Shown in pieces: positions 4,781 through 5,054 of a stretch of 5,054 nt of DNA. The position numbers and the translations under genes are program-made. This stretch comes from Myxococcales bacterium (GTDB lineage Bacteria > Myxococcota > Polyangia > Polyangiales > Polyangiaceae): assembly GCA_020430865.1 (NCBI GenBank), contig JAGQIY010000901.1:1-5054 (forward strand), in the 5' to 3' direction. Positions within the stretch are counted from its first letter, which is position 1. Every line of letters begins with the position of its first letter. The notes beneath the pieces were generated by a model, which saw only the letters and a list, made by a program, of their open reading frames with translations, searched no databases and was not told where the DNA came from.

Positions 4781-5054
4781 TCAACCGCCCGGGGAGAGGT
4801 TCTGACGGGGCGGACCATCGACGAGGTCGTCGAGCAACGCGCGCGCCTTTGCCTGGTCGCCTTCCACTTCCACGCCGATCACGATCCCACCGTCGAGGAG
4901 CCCCGCGCCCGTCTTCCGGAAGCTCTCGAGCTTGGACTCGGGGGACGCCAGCGCAAAGCGGTCGTGCTTCGGTTTCGCGGTGGGGCGCACGACGGTGACC
5001 GCCGTCACCGCGTCGCCGAGCTTTCCTTTGACCACCACCGTCTCGAGGTCGCCC
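4781..5054 (-). CDS. C-terminal part of an unrecognised protein, cut by the window edge
   Basis: Ninety codons and a TGA (4783-4781) are visible. The frame is open through the window end, and the residues before the GTG at 5038 (GDLET) continue smoothly without a binding site, so the real start lies beyond 5054. The visible part is soluble, with a beta-like stretch (AVTAVTVVRPTA), a charged middle (KPKHDRFALASPESKLESFRK), a small-residue and hydrophobic stretch (GAGLLDGGIVIGVEVEG), a short helix (AKARALLDDLVDG) and a Pro/Gly tail. No cysteines, membrane segment or catalytic motif are seen. It reads in the same direction as the second paralog and ends 62 bases before that gene's preferred start, so they may be co-transcribed. 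I cannot name the family. Confidence 0.7.
   Translation of the reverse strand, partial: GDLETVVVKGKLGDAVTAVTVVRPTAKPKHDRFALASPESKLESFRKTGAGLLDGGIVIGVEVEGDQAKARALLDDLVDGPPRQNLSPGG

Overview
The window is very GC-rich, with strong G/C preference at third codon positions and long spurious reading frames antisense to the real genes. Together with the gene types (lipoprotein di-heme cytochrome, exported proteins of unknown function, small duplicated regulatory-looking proteins), this fits a Gram-negative bacterium of the myxobacterial type (Myxococcota). That assignment is inference from composition and content; no phylogenetic marker is present.

Layout, left to right. (1) 1-963, plus strand: the 3' part of a two-helix membrane protein of unknown function, probably starting before the window. 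(2) 968-1011: a strong GC-rich hairpin between convergent genes. (3) 1015-3397, minus strand: a tight two-gene unit. The upstream gene (2396-3397) encodes a secreted protein of unknown function with a clear Sec signal peptide and four cysteines. Thirteen bases downstream, with its ribosome binding site touching the upstream stop codon, lies a lipoprotein with two CxxCH heme c sites of the cytochrome c peroxidase/MauG superfamily (1015-2382). (4) 3398-3700: a divergent intergenic region with AT-richer patches, possible promoters and a small operator-like repeat cluster. (5) 3701-4162 plus and 4263-4718 minus: two convergent paralogous small proteins of about 150 aa, possibly SpoIIAA/STAS-like, separated by about 100 bases that include 20-base tandem repeats running into the 3' end of the second gene. 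(6) 4781-5054, minus strand: the C-terminal part of an unrecognised protein, cut by the window edge.

The most interesting unit is the minus-strand pair. MauG-type di-heme enzymes often act on a protein encoded next door (MauG on MauA, MbnH on MbnP). Here the di-heme protein keeps both heme motifs and the DGRA and PYFHD family signatures. It appears to have lost the inter-heme Trp, the catalytic Gln/Glu and any Met that could ligate the second heme. Its partner matches no family I recognise. An unusual periplasmic or outer-membrane redox or protein-modification pair is a reasonable hypothesis, not a demonstrated function. The convergent paralog pair with repeats between the genes is a second, more modest point of interest.
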